The position numbers and the translations under genes are program-made. A stretch of 24,179 bases of DNA, from NCBI GenBank assembly GCA_035695065.1, contig DASSEW010000029.1:1-24179 (forward strand). Reading direction: 5' to 3'. This stretch comes from 66-474 sp035695065. Its GTDB lineage: Bacteria; Pseudomonadota; Gammaproteobacteria; Xanthomonadales; Rhodanobacteraceae. Under the pieces are notes generated by a model. It worked only from the letters and a program-made list of their open reading frames with translations. It was not told where the DNA came from and did not search any database. This document shows, piece by piece, positions 7,696 through 15,394 of the stretch; the first letter of the stretch is position 1; each line of letters begins with the position of its first letter.

Positions 7696-8421
7696 ATGAA
7701 ACGCGCAGCATTGATCCATTTGTCCGCCGCCTTGGCGCTGACCCTCAGCGCAGGCGCCCTGGCGCAAGGGCGGCCCACCGTGGCCGTCATCGATTTCACC
7801 AACGACGGCAGCGGCGCGAGCTGGTTCCACGGCGACGTGGGCCATCAGCTCGCCAGCGTGCTCAGCAACGAACTCACCTCCAGCGGCGACTTCAACGTGG
7901 TCGAGCGGCAGAAGGTGAATGCGGTGCTGGCCGAGCAGGATTTCGCCAGTTCGGGGCGCGTGCGCCGAGGCACGGGTCCGAAGACCGGCAACATCACCGG
8001 CGCGCAATACCTGATCACCGGCACGGTGACCAGCTACACCGAAGACACTTCCAACACCGGCGGCGGCGTCAGCTTCGCCGGCTTCCACGTCGGCGGCGGC
8101 AAGAGCGAGGCGTACGTCGCGATCGACCTGCGCGTGGTGGATGCGGAAACCTCGGAAGTCGTGTTCTCGCGCACCGTCGAAGGGCGCAGCACCGACAGCA
8201 ACGTGGATGTCGGCGGTTCGACCTGGTACGGCCTCGGCGGCGACTTCCACCACGCCAACAACACGCCGGCGAGCAAGGCCGTGCGTGCCGCGCTGGCGGA
8301 GGCCAGCAATTACCTGGATTGCGCGATGGTCAGGCGCGACGGCTGCATGTCGAGCTTCGACGCCAAGGAGCAGCGTCGCCGCAAGAGCGACGCAGACGCA
8401 TTGAACCTGGACGGCGGCTGA
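7696..8421 (+). CDS. CsgG-type outer-membrane/periplasmic protein
   Basis: The 241-residue product has a signal peptide (residues 1-23, cleavage ALA|Q) followed by a CsgG domain. TVAVIDFTND, VVERQKVNAVLAEQ and AQYLITGTVTSY match CsgG strands and helices in order. GGGVSFAGFHVGGG...VAIDLRVVDAETSEVVFSRT matches the region that forms the first beta-hairpin of the CsgG barrel. Residues 157-190 are rich in Gly, Trp and Tyr and correspond to the second. LpoB, a related periplasmic family, lacks these hairpins, so a pore is plausible. Unlike E. coli CsgG there is no lipobox cysteine, so it would not be lipid-anchored. The C-terminus is basic (KEQRRRK). GGAGG precedes ATG 7696. It heads a run of exported-protein genes. 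Confidence 0.8.
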   Translation: MKRAALIHLSAALALTLSAGALAQGRPTVAVIDFTNDGSGASWFHGDVGHQLASVLSNELTSSGDFNVVERQKVNAVLAEQDFASSGRVRRGTGPKTGNITGAQYLITGTVTSYTEDTSNTGGGVSFAGFHVGGGKSEAYVAIDLRVVDAETSEVVFSRTVEGRSTDSNVDVGGSTWYGLGGDFHHANNTPASKAVRAALAEASNYLDCAMVRRDGCMSSFDAKEQRRRKSDADALNLDGG

Positions 8422-8437
8422 TCGCCGCATGCCTCTT

Positions 8438-8460
8438 GGTGCGCCGCGCATCGGCGCACC
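8438..8460 (+). other. Intergenic hairpin after the csgG-like gene
   Basis: A perfect 9-bp stem (8438-8446 GGTGCGCCG with 8452-8460) closes a five-base loop CGCAT. It is followed by TTCC rather than a T-tract, so it is more likely an mRNA-processing or stability element, or a weak attenuator, than a full terminator. It ends 19 nt before the next start codon. Confidence 0.5.
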
Positions 8461-8479
8461 TTCCAAGAAGGAAATCGCA

Positions 8480-8866
8480 ATGAAGCTTCGCAACCCGATC
8501 CTGCGCGCACTCGTTCCGTGTGCGCCCGTGGCAGCCCTCGCGCTGGCGTTCAGTCCGGCCGCGCAGGCGCAATACAGCTATCCCGGCAGTTCCGGCAGCA
8601 GTTCGAACGGCAGTTATCCCGGCTCCGGGTCGGCCTCCACCGATGCCAAGCGGCATGAAATCCATTCGCAAAATTCAAGCGGTGGTCCGGGCGCGGCAGG
8701 AAACGGATCACCCGGTTACGGCAGCGCGGGCGGTGGCCAGCCGCCGTCCAACTCGGCCGACGCCAAGCGGCACGAAACCCATTCGCACCAATCCGGCGGA
8801 AGCCATGGCGGCCACGAACAGCCACCCTCGCCTGCAAGCAGCGGTTCGCACCCGTGGGGTGGCTGA
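8480..8866 (+). CDS. Small exported Gly/Ser/His-rich protein with mature N-terminus QYSYPG
   Basis: I do not recognise a family. The 128-residue product has a clear signal peptide (residues 1-30, cleavage AQA|Q). The mature part starts QYSYPGSSGSSSNGSYPG and is low-complexity Gly/Ser/Pro. It contains a repeat DAKRHEIHS (55-63) and DAKRHETHS (94-102), and a His-rich end (HSHQSGGSHGGHE). The six residues after the cleavage site are identical to those of the next gene product, which suggests a shared sorting or export signal or common descent. ATG 8480 is chosen because it starts the signal peptide and has AAGGAA upstream. The gene lies between the csgG-like gene and its larger relative. Its role may be as an extracellular matrix or secreted component. 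Confidence 0.75.
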   Translation: MKLRNPILRALVPCAPVAALALAFSPAAQAQYSYPGSSGSSSNGSYPGSGSASTDAKRHEIHSQNSSGGPGAAGNGSPGYGSAGGGQPPSNSADAKRHETHSHQSGGSHGGHEQPPSPASSGSHPWGG

Positions 8867-8916
8867 TCACTGCGTCCGCATTTGATTCCAACAACGCCTT
8901 CGATCAGGAGATCACG

Positions 8917-10503
8917 ATGAACGCGTCAGTGTCGTTCCTTCGCGCCAAGATGGCACCGGCTGCACTCGCCACGGCCATTGGCCTGGCCCTTGCGGTGACC
9001 ACGCCCGCGCAGGCGCAGTACAGCTATCCCGGCACCGCGAGCAGCAGTGCGCGCACCGCCCATATCAGCCCCAAGTATGCGGGCACTCCGATTTCCTCGT
9101 CACAGCGGCCTGGCTCACCCGGCCATCAAGGGGGCTGTGGACCAGGTGCGAATTGCAATGGCATGTTGTCGGGCGGCAATGCGCCGGATGGCGGTGGCCC
9201 AAGCGCATCAGGCATGCCGAACAGCGCCAGCAGCGTGCACCCGATCCGCGCCGGTGCGCGCCAGCGCGCTGAATACGGCACGTCCGACAGCGGTTACGGC
9301 CCCGGCAATCCGAGTATGCGACGCGGCGAAGCATGCCCGCCGGGCAGCGAGTGCGCCACGCCGGTTCCGGCGAATGGCAGCGGGTCGGGACATACGTCCG
9401 GCGGCTACGGCGCACACGAAAGCTATGGCGCGGCATCCGCGCAAGCGCCGCATGAAGCCAATGCCATACACCCGATCCAGGCAGGCGGCAGCGCTTCCAT
9501 CAACCCGGTGCGCGCCGGCGCGGAACGCGGCGCCTTGGACTACGGCCCGTCGGCGAACTCGAATGCCAATTTCCGCAATTCGGTAACCGGCAAATCGAGC
9601 GGGCCGAACGTGAACACCACCGGCCAGCAGACTTCGTTCACCGGACCGAACGGAAAGCAGGTCGATTTGAATGGCATGAGCAATCCGTCCATCACGGGTC
9701 CGAATGGCCAGAAGGTCGGCATGGGCGGTCCCGATCTGAATCACCTTGGCGGCGGCTACGGCCATCAGAAAGGCAGCGGCATGAACATGGGCGGCAACGT
9801 GTCTTTCAGCAACGGCTCGGGGTCCATGCAGCAAACCGGCAGTGCGCCGGGCATGGCGAGCGCCAATGGTTTGAACATGAACAATGGCGGGGCAGCGGGT
9901 ACCAGCGAGGGGGCCGATGGGGGAAACAACAAGCTGACCAACTACAACGACACCCACAACCCGGATGGAAGCACCAAATCCGGCAGCGGCAGCAGCAGTT
10001 CAGGCAGCTTCTGGAGTCATCCCATCGACAACACCGTCGGCGCCATACAGAGCGCGTTCAATGGAGGGAGCGGAAGCGACGGCGGCAATAGCGGCAATTC
10101 CCATTCCAGCACCGGTAACGGGTCCGGGAGCAGCGGCGCCGAGGGCATGGATCCGAACAAGATGTATCCCGTCAAGAACCCGAACTCGCACCACGTGCAA
10201 AGCGGCGGAGGCGACATGCCCGCCGACATGGGCCCGACCGCTGGTCCCGGTGAAATCGTCAGCGGCACCGGCCAGATCGTTCATCCGGGCCAGAAGAAGG
10301 GTCAGGACACCGGCGGCGGGCAAGGCCAGGATTCGGGCAGCTCCAATTCCGGCGGCCGGAACGCACAGGGCCAATTGATCGCGCCTTCCGGCCAGGACAA
10401 CGTCAGGAAGCCGAAGGAAGTCGGCGTGCTGAGGATGGACTACAACGGCAAGAACGGCGCCATCGATCCGAAGCTCAACGGCAGCAACGGCGGCGGCGGT
10501 TGA
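8917..10503 (+). CDS. Large exported Gly/Ser/Asn-rich protein with mature N-terminus QYSYPG
   Basis: No family is recognised. The product has 528 residues; residues 1-33 are a signal peptide ending PAQA|QYSYPG. The rest is low-complexity Gly, Ser and Asn with no transmembrane segment. Three kinds of internal repeat are visible. Two are CGPGANC (74-80) and CPPGSEC (140-146), a C-x-P-G-x-x-C pair. Copies of HPIRAG, HPIQAG and NPVRAG are followed by a Tyr-Gly motif. FTGPNGKQV and ITGPNGQKV also recur. The C-terminal part is less repetitive (VGVLRMDYNGKNGAIDPKLNG). CAGGAG precedes ATG 8917; the upstream extension overlaps the previous gene's end and lacks a signal. The composition recalls secreted fibre or matrix proteins such as curli subunits, but no curlin repeat was seen. 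Confidence 0.75.
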   Translation: MNASVSFLRAKMAPAALATAIGLALAVTTPAQAQYSYPGTASSSARTAHISPKYAGTPISSSQRPGSPGHQGGCGPGANCNGMLSGGNAPDGGGPSASGMPNSASSVHPIRAGARQRAEYGTSDSGYGPGNPSMRRGEACPPGSECATPVPANGSGSGHTSGGYGAHESYGAASAQAPHEANAIHPIQAGGSASINPVRAGAERGALDYGPSANSNANFRNSVTGKSSGPNVNTTGQQTSFTGPNGKQVDLNGMSNPSITGPNGQKVGMGGPDLNHLGGGYGHQKGSGMNMGGNVSFSNGSGSMQQTGSAPGMASANGLNMNNGGAAGTSEGADGGNNKLTNYNDTHNPDGSTKSGSGSSSSGSFWSHPIDNTVGAIQSAFNGGSGSDGGNSGNSHSSTGNGSGSSGAEGMDPNKMYPVKNPNSHHVQSGGGDMPADMGPTAGPGEIVSGTGQIVHPGQKKGQDTGGGQGQDSGSSNSGGRNAQGQLIAPSGQDNVRKPKEVGVLRMDYNGKNGAIDPKLNGSNGGGG

Positions 10504-10506
10504 ACT

Positions 10507-10560
10507 CGATTCCGGAACGGCGGGCGTGAGGGTGCCCGCCGTTTCGCTTCGCCGGAATCG
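10507..10560 (+). terminator. Double-stem structure after the 528-residue protein gene
   Basis: An inner stem pairs 10516-10525 (AACGGCGGGC) with 10534-10543. An outer stem pairs 10507-10515 (CGATTCCGG) with 10552-10560. The inner hairpin is followed by TCGCTTCG, a poor T-tract. It begins 4 nt after the stop codon. It could be a partial terminator that lowers expression of the two genes after it, or an RNA-stabilising 3' structure. Confidence 0.5.
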
Positions 10561-10642
10561 CGTTTCCACAAGCATTGACGATGTCCGCGGTGCGATGAGG
10601 CCGCGGCCCCGGCAAACCTGTCATCAACGGAAGGAGAATGTC

Positions 10643-11077
10643 ATGCGCATGCGTTTCATGTCCGCGTATTTCGTGCTGCTCGCCGCGACCGCCGCCATGC
10701 CGGCGCTGGCCGGTGATGGCGAGCAGGTCTACCTGCTGTTCGCCAACACCTCGTCGCATCCGTTCCAGGTGAAAGGAATGACCGTGGGCGGGAAGCCGTG
10801 TGCGGCCTGCGCGGATCGCACCATCGCGCCGGGCGCCGTCGCCATGGTGAAGATCGGCGACCTCGGCAGCAATCACCTGAAGCTTGCGATCACGGGTGAC
10901 GGCAGCGGCACGTGCAATTACGATTTCGGTTCCGATGGAAATTCCGAAAGCGGCGATTGTGGATCGAACCCGAAGATCGCCTACACCAGCGGCGTGCACA
11001 GTGACTTCATGTTCGACACCAGGGGCACGCCAAGTTTCAACCTGTTCTATGCCTACGATCCCCCGAAGGGGCAGTAG
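10643..11077 (+). CDS. Small exported protein with four cysteines, unknown function
   Basis: I do not recognise a family. The 144-residue product has a signal peptide (1-23, cleavage ALA|GDGEQ). The mature part looks beta-rich (QVYLLFANTSSHPFQVKGMTV). It carries four cysteines at 53, 56, 91 and 106, of which CAAC is a CxxC pair; two disulfides are plausible after export. ATG 10643 is supported by AAGGAG six bases upstream; the longer open frame before it has no signal. A second ATG at 10638 is out of frame. It stands 139 bp after the previous gene, behind the hairpin, and only 18 nt before the carboxypeptidase gene, so those two are probably co-translated. Confidence 0.75.
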   Translation: MRMRFMSAYFVLLAATAAMPALAGDGEQVYLLFANTSSHPFQVKGMTVGGKPCAACADRTIAPGAVAMVKIGDLGSNHLKLAITGDGSGTCNYDFGSDGNSESGDCGSNPKIAYTSGVHSDFMFDTRGTPSFNLFYAYDPPKGQ

Positions 11078-11095
11078 CGCCTGCCGGGAGACGAT

Positions 11096-11821
11096 GTGAC
11101 AGCAACACCCGCGTTTGCACGCCTTGCATCACCAACATCCAACGCGCGGGGGCAGCGGCTCCCGCGCATTCTGGCCGCAATGCTCGCCTGCACCTGGTGC
11201 GTAGTGGGATATGCGCAACCACGACCGGCCACGCCCGCGCCCACCGTCGAATGCAGCAACGCCGCGCGTGCGCCTTCTGCGGCTTACGCGGCGCACATCG
11301 CCTCGATCGATCGCGAGCTCGGCATTCCACCGGGTTACGGGGAATCGCACGGCCTCACGCTGGTGCCCGAGCCGGCCACGCTGGCGGATGCAGGCAAGGA
11401 TCTGCGCGGGCGGACCGTGAAGCTCGCGCCCGCCGCCGCCGCGGCACTGAAGCGGATGACGGCCGCGGCGGCGAAGGATGGCGTGACGCTGCAAATCGTT
11501 TCCGGCTTTCGCAGCGCGGCCTACCAGGCCGCCCTGCTGCGCACGAAATTGAACCGCGGCATGAGCATCGCGACCGCGCTCAGCATCAACACGCCGCCGG
11601 GCTACAGCGAACACCAGAGCGGTTGCGCGGTGGATCTCGCCACGCCGCACAGCCCGGCCGCCGACCAGAGCTTTGCCCGCACGCCCGCCTACGCATGGTT
11701 GAACAGGCACGCGGCCGGATATGGATTCCACCTCTCCTATCCGCCGACCAATGCGCACGGCATCGAGTTCGAACCGTGGCATTGGCGCTACGTCGCGCCC
11801 GTGCAATCGGGCCGCCGATAG
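11096..11821 (+). CDS. VanY-like D-alanyl-D-alanine carboxypeptidase
   Basis: This is a zinc peptidase of the VanY/LAS family that trims the terminal D-Ala of peptidoglycan stem peptides in the periplasm. The product has 241 residues. The family motifs are all present: SGFRS (136-140), SEHQSGCAVDL with zinc ligands His173 and Asp180, and EPWHWRY with catalytic Glu226 and zinc ligand His229. The N-terminal region LPRILAAMLACTWCVVGYA looks like a signal peptide. A weak lipobox (MLAC) raises the option of a lipoprotein. The start is GTG 11096: GGGAG lies 5 nt upstream, and the overlapping ATG at 11094 leads directly to a stop (ATGTGA). It ends 24 nt from the convergent ABC-F gene. It may remodel the wall locally for the exported proteins encoded upstream. 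Confidence 0.88.
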   Translation: MTATPAFARLASPTSNARGQRLPRILAAMLACTWCVVGYAQPRPATPAPTVECSNAARAPSAAYAAHIASIDRELGIPPGYGESHGLTLVPEPATLADAGKDLRGRTVKLAPAAAAALKRMTAAAAKDGVTLQIVSGFRSAAYQAALLRTKLNRGMSIATALSINTPPGYSEHQSGCAVDLATPHSPAADQSFARTPAYAWLNRHAAGYGFHLSYPPTNAHGIEFEPWHWRYVAPVQSGRR

Positions 11822-11845
11822 CCGAACGGTCCCGGCGAGCCGGAC

Positions 11846-13705
11846 TCAAGCCGCGTCGGCGGCGTAGAGTTCCAGCAACTCGGCTTCGGCGCCGTCCAGT
11901 TCCGCGCGCGCGTCATGATGCTGTTTGCTGATTTGCGCGAGGCGCGCAGGATCGTTCGCATGCGATGCGGCATCGGCCAGTTGCGATTCGATCGCCTCCA
12001 GCTTTGCCTGCAATTCGGCAACGCGCCGCTCGGCGCGGATCACGCGTTGCGGATTGGTTTTGGCAGCAGACTTGCGCGGCGCGTTGCGAACGGAGTTCGC
12101 AACGGTTCGCCCGTCGCGTTCCGACGGCGAATCGGCCGGCTTCGAGCGCAGCCACGCTGCGTATTCGTCGAGGTCGCCGTCGAACTGCTCGACGCGCCCT
12201 GCGGCCACGCGCCAGAACGTGTCGCACACCAGGCCGATCAGGTGGCGATCATGCGAAACCAGCACGATCGCGCCGGGGAAGTCCGACAGCGCCTCGGCCA
12301 GCGCCTCGCGCATGTCGAGATCCAGATGGTTGGTCGGTTCGTCCAGCAGCAACACGTTCGGCTTGCGCCAGGCGATCAGCGCCAGCGCGAGGCGTGCGCG
12401 TTCGCCGCCGGAGAACCCGTCCACGCTTTCGAACGCGCGGTCGCCGGGGAAATTCCAGCGGCCGAGGAAATCGCGGAACGACTGCGTGGAGTCGTTGGGC
12501 GCAAGTTCGCGCAGATGATCAACCGGTGACTGTCCCGCGCGCAGCGACTCGACCGTGTGCTGCGCGAAGTAGCCGATCACCCCATCCGGATGCGCGCTGC
12601 GCTCTCCCGACAACAGCGGCAATTCGCCCACCAGCGTCTTCACCAGCGTGGACTTGCCCGCGCCGTTGGGACCGAGCAGGCCGATGCGGTCGCCGGCTTC
12701 GAGCCCGAAGCCGACGTCACGAAGGATTCGGATGTTGCCGTAACCCGCATCCACGTGGTTCAACCGGAGCAGCGCGTGCGGCAACTTCGCCGGCTGCAGG
12801 AAATCGATGTGCAGCGCGCGTTCGGCGCGCACCGCCTCGGTGCCGGCCAGTTTCTCCAGCCGCTTCATCCGCGATTGCGCCTGCTTCGCCTTGCTGGCCT
12901 TGGCCTTGAAGCGCGCGATGAAACTTTCCAGGTGCGCGCGCTCGGCCTGTTCCTTGTCGTGCGCGATCTGCTGCTGGCGCAGGTGTTCCGAACGCTGGTG
13001 TTCGAAGCGCGTGTAGTCGCCGGCGTAAAGACGCGCGCGGCCGTCGTGCAGGTGCAGGATGTGCGTGGACACGCCATCGAGGAATTCGCGATCGTGCGAG
13101 ATCAGCAGCAGGGTGCCGGGATATTTCAGCAGCCACTGCTCCAGCCACAGCACCGCGTCAAGGTCCAAATGATTGGTGGGCTCGTCCAGCAGCAGCAAAT
13201 CCGAAGGCATCATCAGCGCGCGCGCAAGGTTCAGGCGCACGCGCCAGCCGCCGGAGAATTCCGACACCGCGCGCGAATGCGTGTCAGCAGGGAAACCCAG
13301 GCCGTGCAGCAGCCGCCCCGCACGCGCCGGCGCGTCATAGCCGTTGAGTTCTTCCAGGCGATGATGCGCCTGCGCGACGGCTTCGTAATCCTCGCGCGCC
13401 AACGCTTCGCTTTCCGCGCGCATCGCCGCCGCCACGTGCACGTCGCCGCCGAGCACGAAATCCAGCGCGGCGTCGGGGAGCGAAGGTGTTTCCTGCGCGA
13501 CGCTTGCAATCCGCAAGCGGCCCGACAATTCCAGATCGCCGCGATCGGCTTCCAGCTCACCCATGAGCGCGGCGAACAGCGACGACTTGCCGCAACCGTT
13601 GCGGCCGACCACGCCCACGCGCCAGCCGGCGTGCAGGGCGAGGTCGACGTCGGACAGCAGCAGGCGTTCGCCCCTGCGCAGGGCGAAATTGCGGAAGGAA
13701 ATCAT
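11846..13705 (-). CDS. ABC-F family ATPase, YheS/Uup-like
   Basis: ABC-F proteins are soluble, with two ATPase domains and no membrane part; they act on the ribosome, some protecting it from antibiotics and others tuning translation. The 619-residue product has Walker A at GRNGCGKSS (34-42) and GPNGAGKST (near 345), signatures FSGGWRVRL and FSGGERARL, and two LLLDEPTNHLDLD Walker B segments. The inter-domain linker is rich in Lys, Arg and Glu (KAKASKAKQAQSRMKRLEKL), as expected for the P-site tRNA interaction motif. The C-terminal coiled coil (AERRVAELQAKLEAIESQL) resembles E. coli YheS (637 residues). ATG 13705 starts at the conserved MISFRNFALRRGERLL; no strong ribosome binding site is seen. 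It is convergent with the VanY-like gene. Confidence 0.93.
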   Translation of the reverse strand: MISFRNFALRRGERLLLSDVDLALHAGWRVGVVGRNGCGKSSLFAALMGELEADRGDLELSGRLRIASVAQETPSLPDAALDFVLGGDVHVAAAMRAESEALAREDYEAVAQAHHRLEELNGYDAPARAGRLLHGLGFPADTHSRAVSEFSGGWRVRLNLARALMMPSDLLLLDEPTNHLDLDAVLWLEQWLLKYPGTLLLISHDREFLDGVSTHILHLHDGRARLYAGDYTRFEHQRSEHLRQQQIAHDKEQAERAHLESFIARFKAKASKAKQAQSRMKRLEKLAGTEAVRAERALHIDFLQPAKLPHALLRLNHVDAGYGNIRILRDVGFGLEAGDRIGLLGPNGAGKSTLVKTLVGELPLLSGERSAHPDGVIGYFAQHTVESLRAGQSPVDHLRELAPNDSTQSFRDFLGRWNFPGDRAFESVDGFSGGERARLALALIAWRKPNVLLLDEPTNHLDLDMREALAEALSDFPGAIVLVSHDRHLIGLVCDTFWRVAAGRVEQFDGDLDEYAAWLRSKPADSPSERDGRTVANSVRNAPRKSAAKTNPQRVIRAERRVAELQAKLEAIESQLADAASHANDPARLAQISKQHHDARAELDGAEAELLELYAADAA

Positions 13706-14081
13706 GGCGTCATTTTAGCAAGCGAAGCGGCCCGACCTTGTGACCGTCAGCGAAAGGCCGCGGCCGCGTTGCTCGATGCGGGCTGTTCGCGCGCGTAGTC
13801 GGCCGGACCAGAACCCGCCCGACCAGCCACCGTAAACCGCCGGGTTCCGACCCCGACGATCGATTACACGCGGACGCCCGCGCGTGCGCTGAACCGGAAT
13901 TGGGCAGGACTTGGCCTAGAAACCGGGCACTCTGCGGCCGCAACATCGCGTTTCGAGATACGGCAGCTGGCCGTCTGGAGGGCCCAGGCTCCCCATGGAC
14001 GGAATGGAGCCGGGCATCCATACACCGCGTCATCGCGATGCGAACTCTCGACATTTTCTATCCACCACGGGGGGGAACGCC
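13706..14081. other. Divergent intergenic region between the ABC-F and OmpA-like genes
   Basis: These 376 bp separate two divergent genes. The only strong feature is the 57-bp element at 13890-13946. A run of G at 14069-14075 serves as ribosome binding site for the OmpA-like gene. A weak T-arm look-alike near 13841 is not part of a tRNA. No convincing small ORF was found. Confidence 0.6.
13890..13946 (+). promoter_or_regulatory. Second copy of the 57-bp shared upstream element
   Basis: This aligns without gaps to 7592-7648 (41 of 57 identical), including the 13 bp TAGAAACCGGGCA at 13917-13929. It has TTGG-N7-TTGG with an 11-bp period. It ends 135 nt before the OmpA-like start, compared with 47 nt at the csgG-like gene. 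The equal internal spacing and loss of similarity outside point to a functional site rather than a recent duplication of a whole gene region. Confidence 0.55.
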
Positions 14082-15300
14082 ATGAAAAGCCTGTCTGCCG
14101 TGTTCACGGCTTTTGTGCTGCTGGGAATGGCCGCTCAGCCCGCTTGGGCTGAAGCCGGCAAGGATTGTCCACCGGTGGGTTCGTTGCCGGGGTATCCCGC
14201 CGACGGGGCGCCCGAATTGCTGGCGTACCAGTCCGATGAGTTCACCGTGGACAAGGGCAAGGACACCACTAAGGAGACGGTGGCAGGTCGCTACTGCCGG
14301 CAAAGCTATTCGTTCAAAGGCAAGGGCGATCCGATGAGCGTCCTCGAAAAGGTGATGAACTTCCGCACGCAAATGGCGCAGATCGGCGCAGATCGTCCAT
14401 ACCAGCGACAACGGCAACGACATCACGGCGCGGCTGGACCAGGCGGGCAAGACCACCTGGATGTACATCAGCAACAATGGCGAGAGCTACATCACGGTCG
14501 AGGTCGTCCAGCCCCAGCCGTTCGTGGCGACGCTCACCGCGCCTTCGGGCGTGGATTATCACCTGATCGGCCACATGCCGAATTATGAGGCGGAAGACAA
14601 ACCCACCAAGCGCAATTACGACGAGGCAACCTTTACGGTCAAGGATGGCGACAGCTCCAGGCAGGTGAAGGCGCAGGGTGCGTACTACCGGGTGAACTAT
14701 CACCCCAGAGGCGACGCGCCGGTAAGCAGCATCCTGGAAACGCAGATGAATTGTCGCGACGCGTTGAAAAAAGCCGGCGCGCAGATCCTGTACGCAAGCG
14801 ACAACGAAACCGATGCACGGTTCGACAACAAGGGACAGACCGTCTGGGTACAGGCAAGCAACAATGGCGAGCGTTACATCACCGTCATAGCGATCGAGGA
14901 GAAGCCGTTCCAGGCCACCATCAAGCCAGCGCAGGCGAGCGCGCTGAAGGCGGCGCTGGACAAGGACGGCCACGTCGCGCTGTACGTCAATTTCGATTTC
15001 GACAAGGCGACGCTGCGACCCGACGCGGCACCCGTGCTCGCGCAGGTGACGGAGCTGCTGAAGCAGAATCCCGATCTCAAGTTGTCGGTGGAGGGCAATA
15101 CCGACAACGTCGGCGGCCACGACTACAACGTCAAATTGTCGCAGGGCCGCGCCGCCAATGTGGTAGCGGCGCTGGTCAAATCGGGCATCACCGCAGAGCG
15201 CCTGAAGTCATCCGGCAATGGCCCGGACAAGCCTATCGCCGACAACGACAGCTCCGAAGGGCGCGCCAGAAACCGGCGCGTCGAGCTGGTGAAGATCTGA
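14082..15300 (+). pseudogene. OmpA-family protein gene with a frameshift
   Basis: OmpA-like C-terminal domains bind peptidoglycan in the periplasm. ATG 14082 opens a signal peptide (MKSLSAVFTAFVLLGMAAQPAWA), and the frame stays in family sequence up to about residue 103 (MNFRTQMAQIGA). It then shifts near 14385-14392. The correct continuation is in another frame, which runs to TGA at 15300. Two homologous N-terminal units of about 115 residues are followed by an OmpA domain (YVNFDFDKATLRPDA, GNTDNVGGHDYNVKLSQGRA, RARNRRVEL). Unit 2 reads MNCRDALKKAGAQILYASDN; aligning unit 1 implies two bases (CG) are missing at GGCGCA. Restoring them gives about 406 residues. No other stop has accumulated, so a recent mutation or a sequencing error is likely. 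The 57-bp element lies upstream. Confidence 0.8.
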
Positions 15301-15394
15301 TCACCCCGACAGTCCCTGCCTCGCGAAACTCCGTTCGCCCCGGCGATGCGGCAATCGCCAATGCATGGACTTTACCTCTTGAAGGGAGCTACCC

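Noticed and set aside
7696..8421. LpoB-type penicillin-binding-protein activator as the main call
   Set aside because: LpoB is a lipoprotein without the Gly-rich hairpin regions, which are present here, so CsgG-type is preferred, though not proven.
13841..13862. tRNA T-arm look-alike (GGGTTCCGACCCC)
   Set aside because: No acceptor stem, D-arm or anticodon arm could be found around it.
13901..13917. Sigma-54-like pattern TGG-N7-TTGGC in the shared element
   Set aside because: The GC at -12 and the CA after the -24 GG are not kept in the other copy, so a sigma-54 promoter is not supported.
14375..14394. 10-bp tandem duplication (GGCGCAGATC twice) as the cause of the OmpA-like frameshift
   Set aside because: Removing one copy would restore the frame, but alignment with the second repeat unit fits a two-base loss better, as it keeps every residue aligned. 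It cannot be excluded fully.
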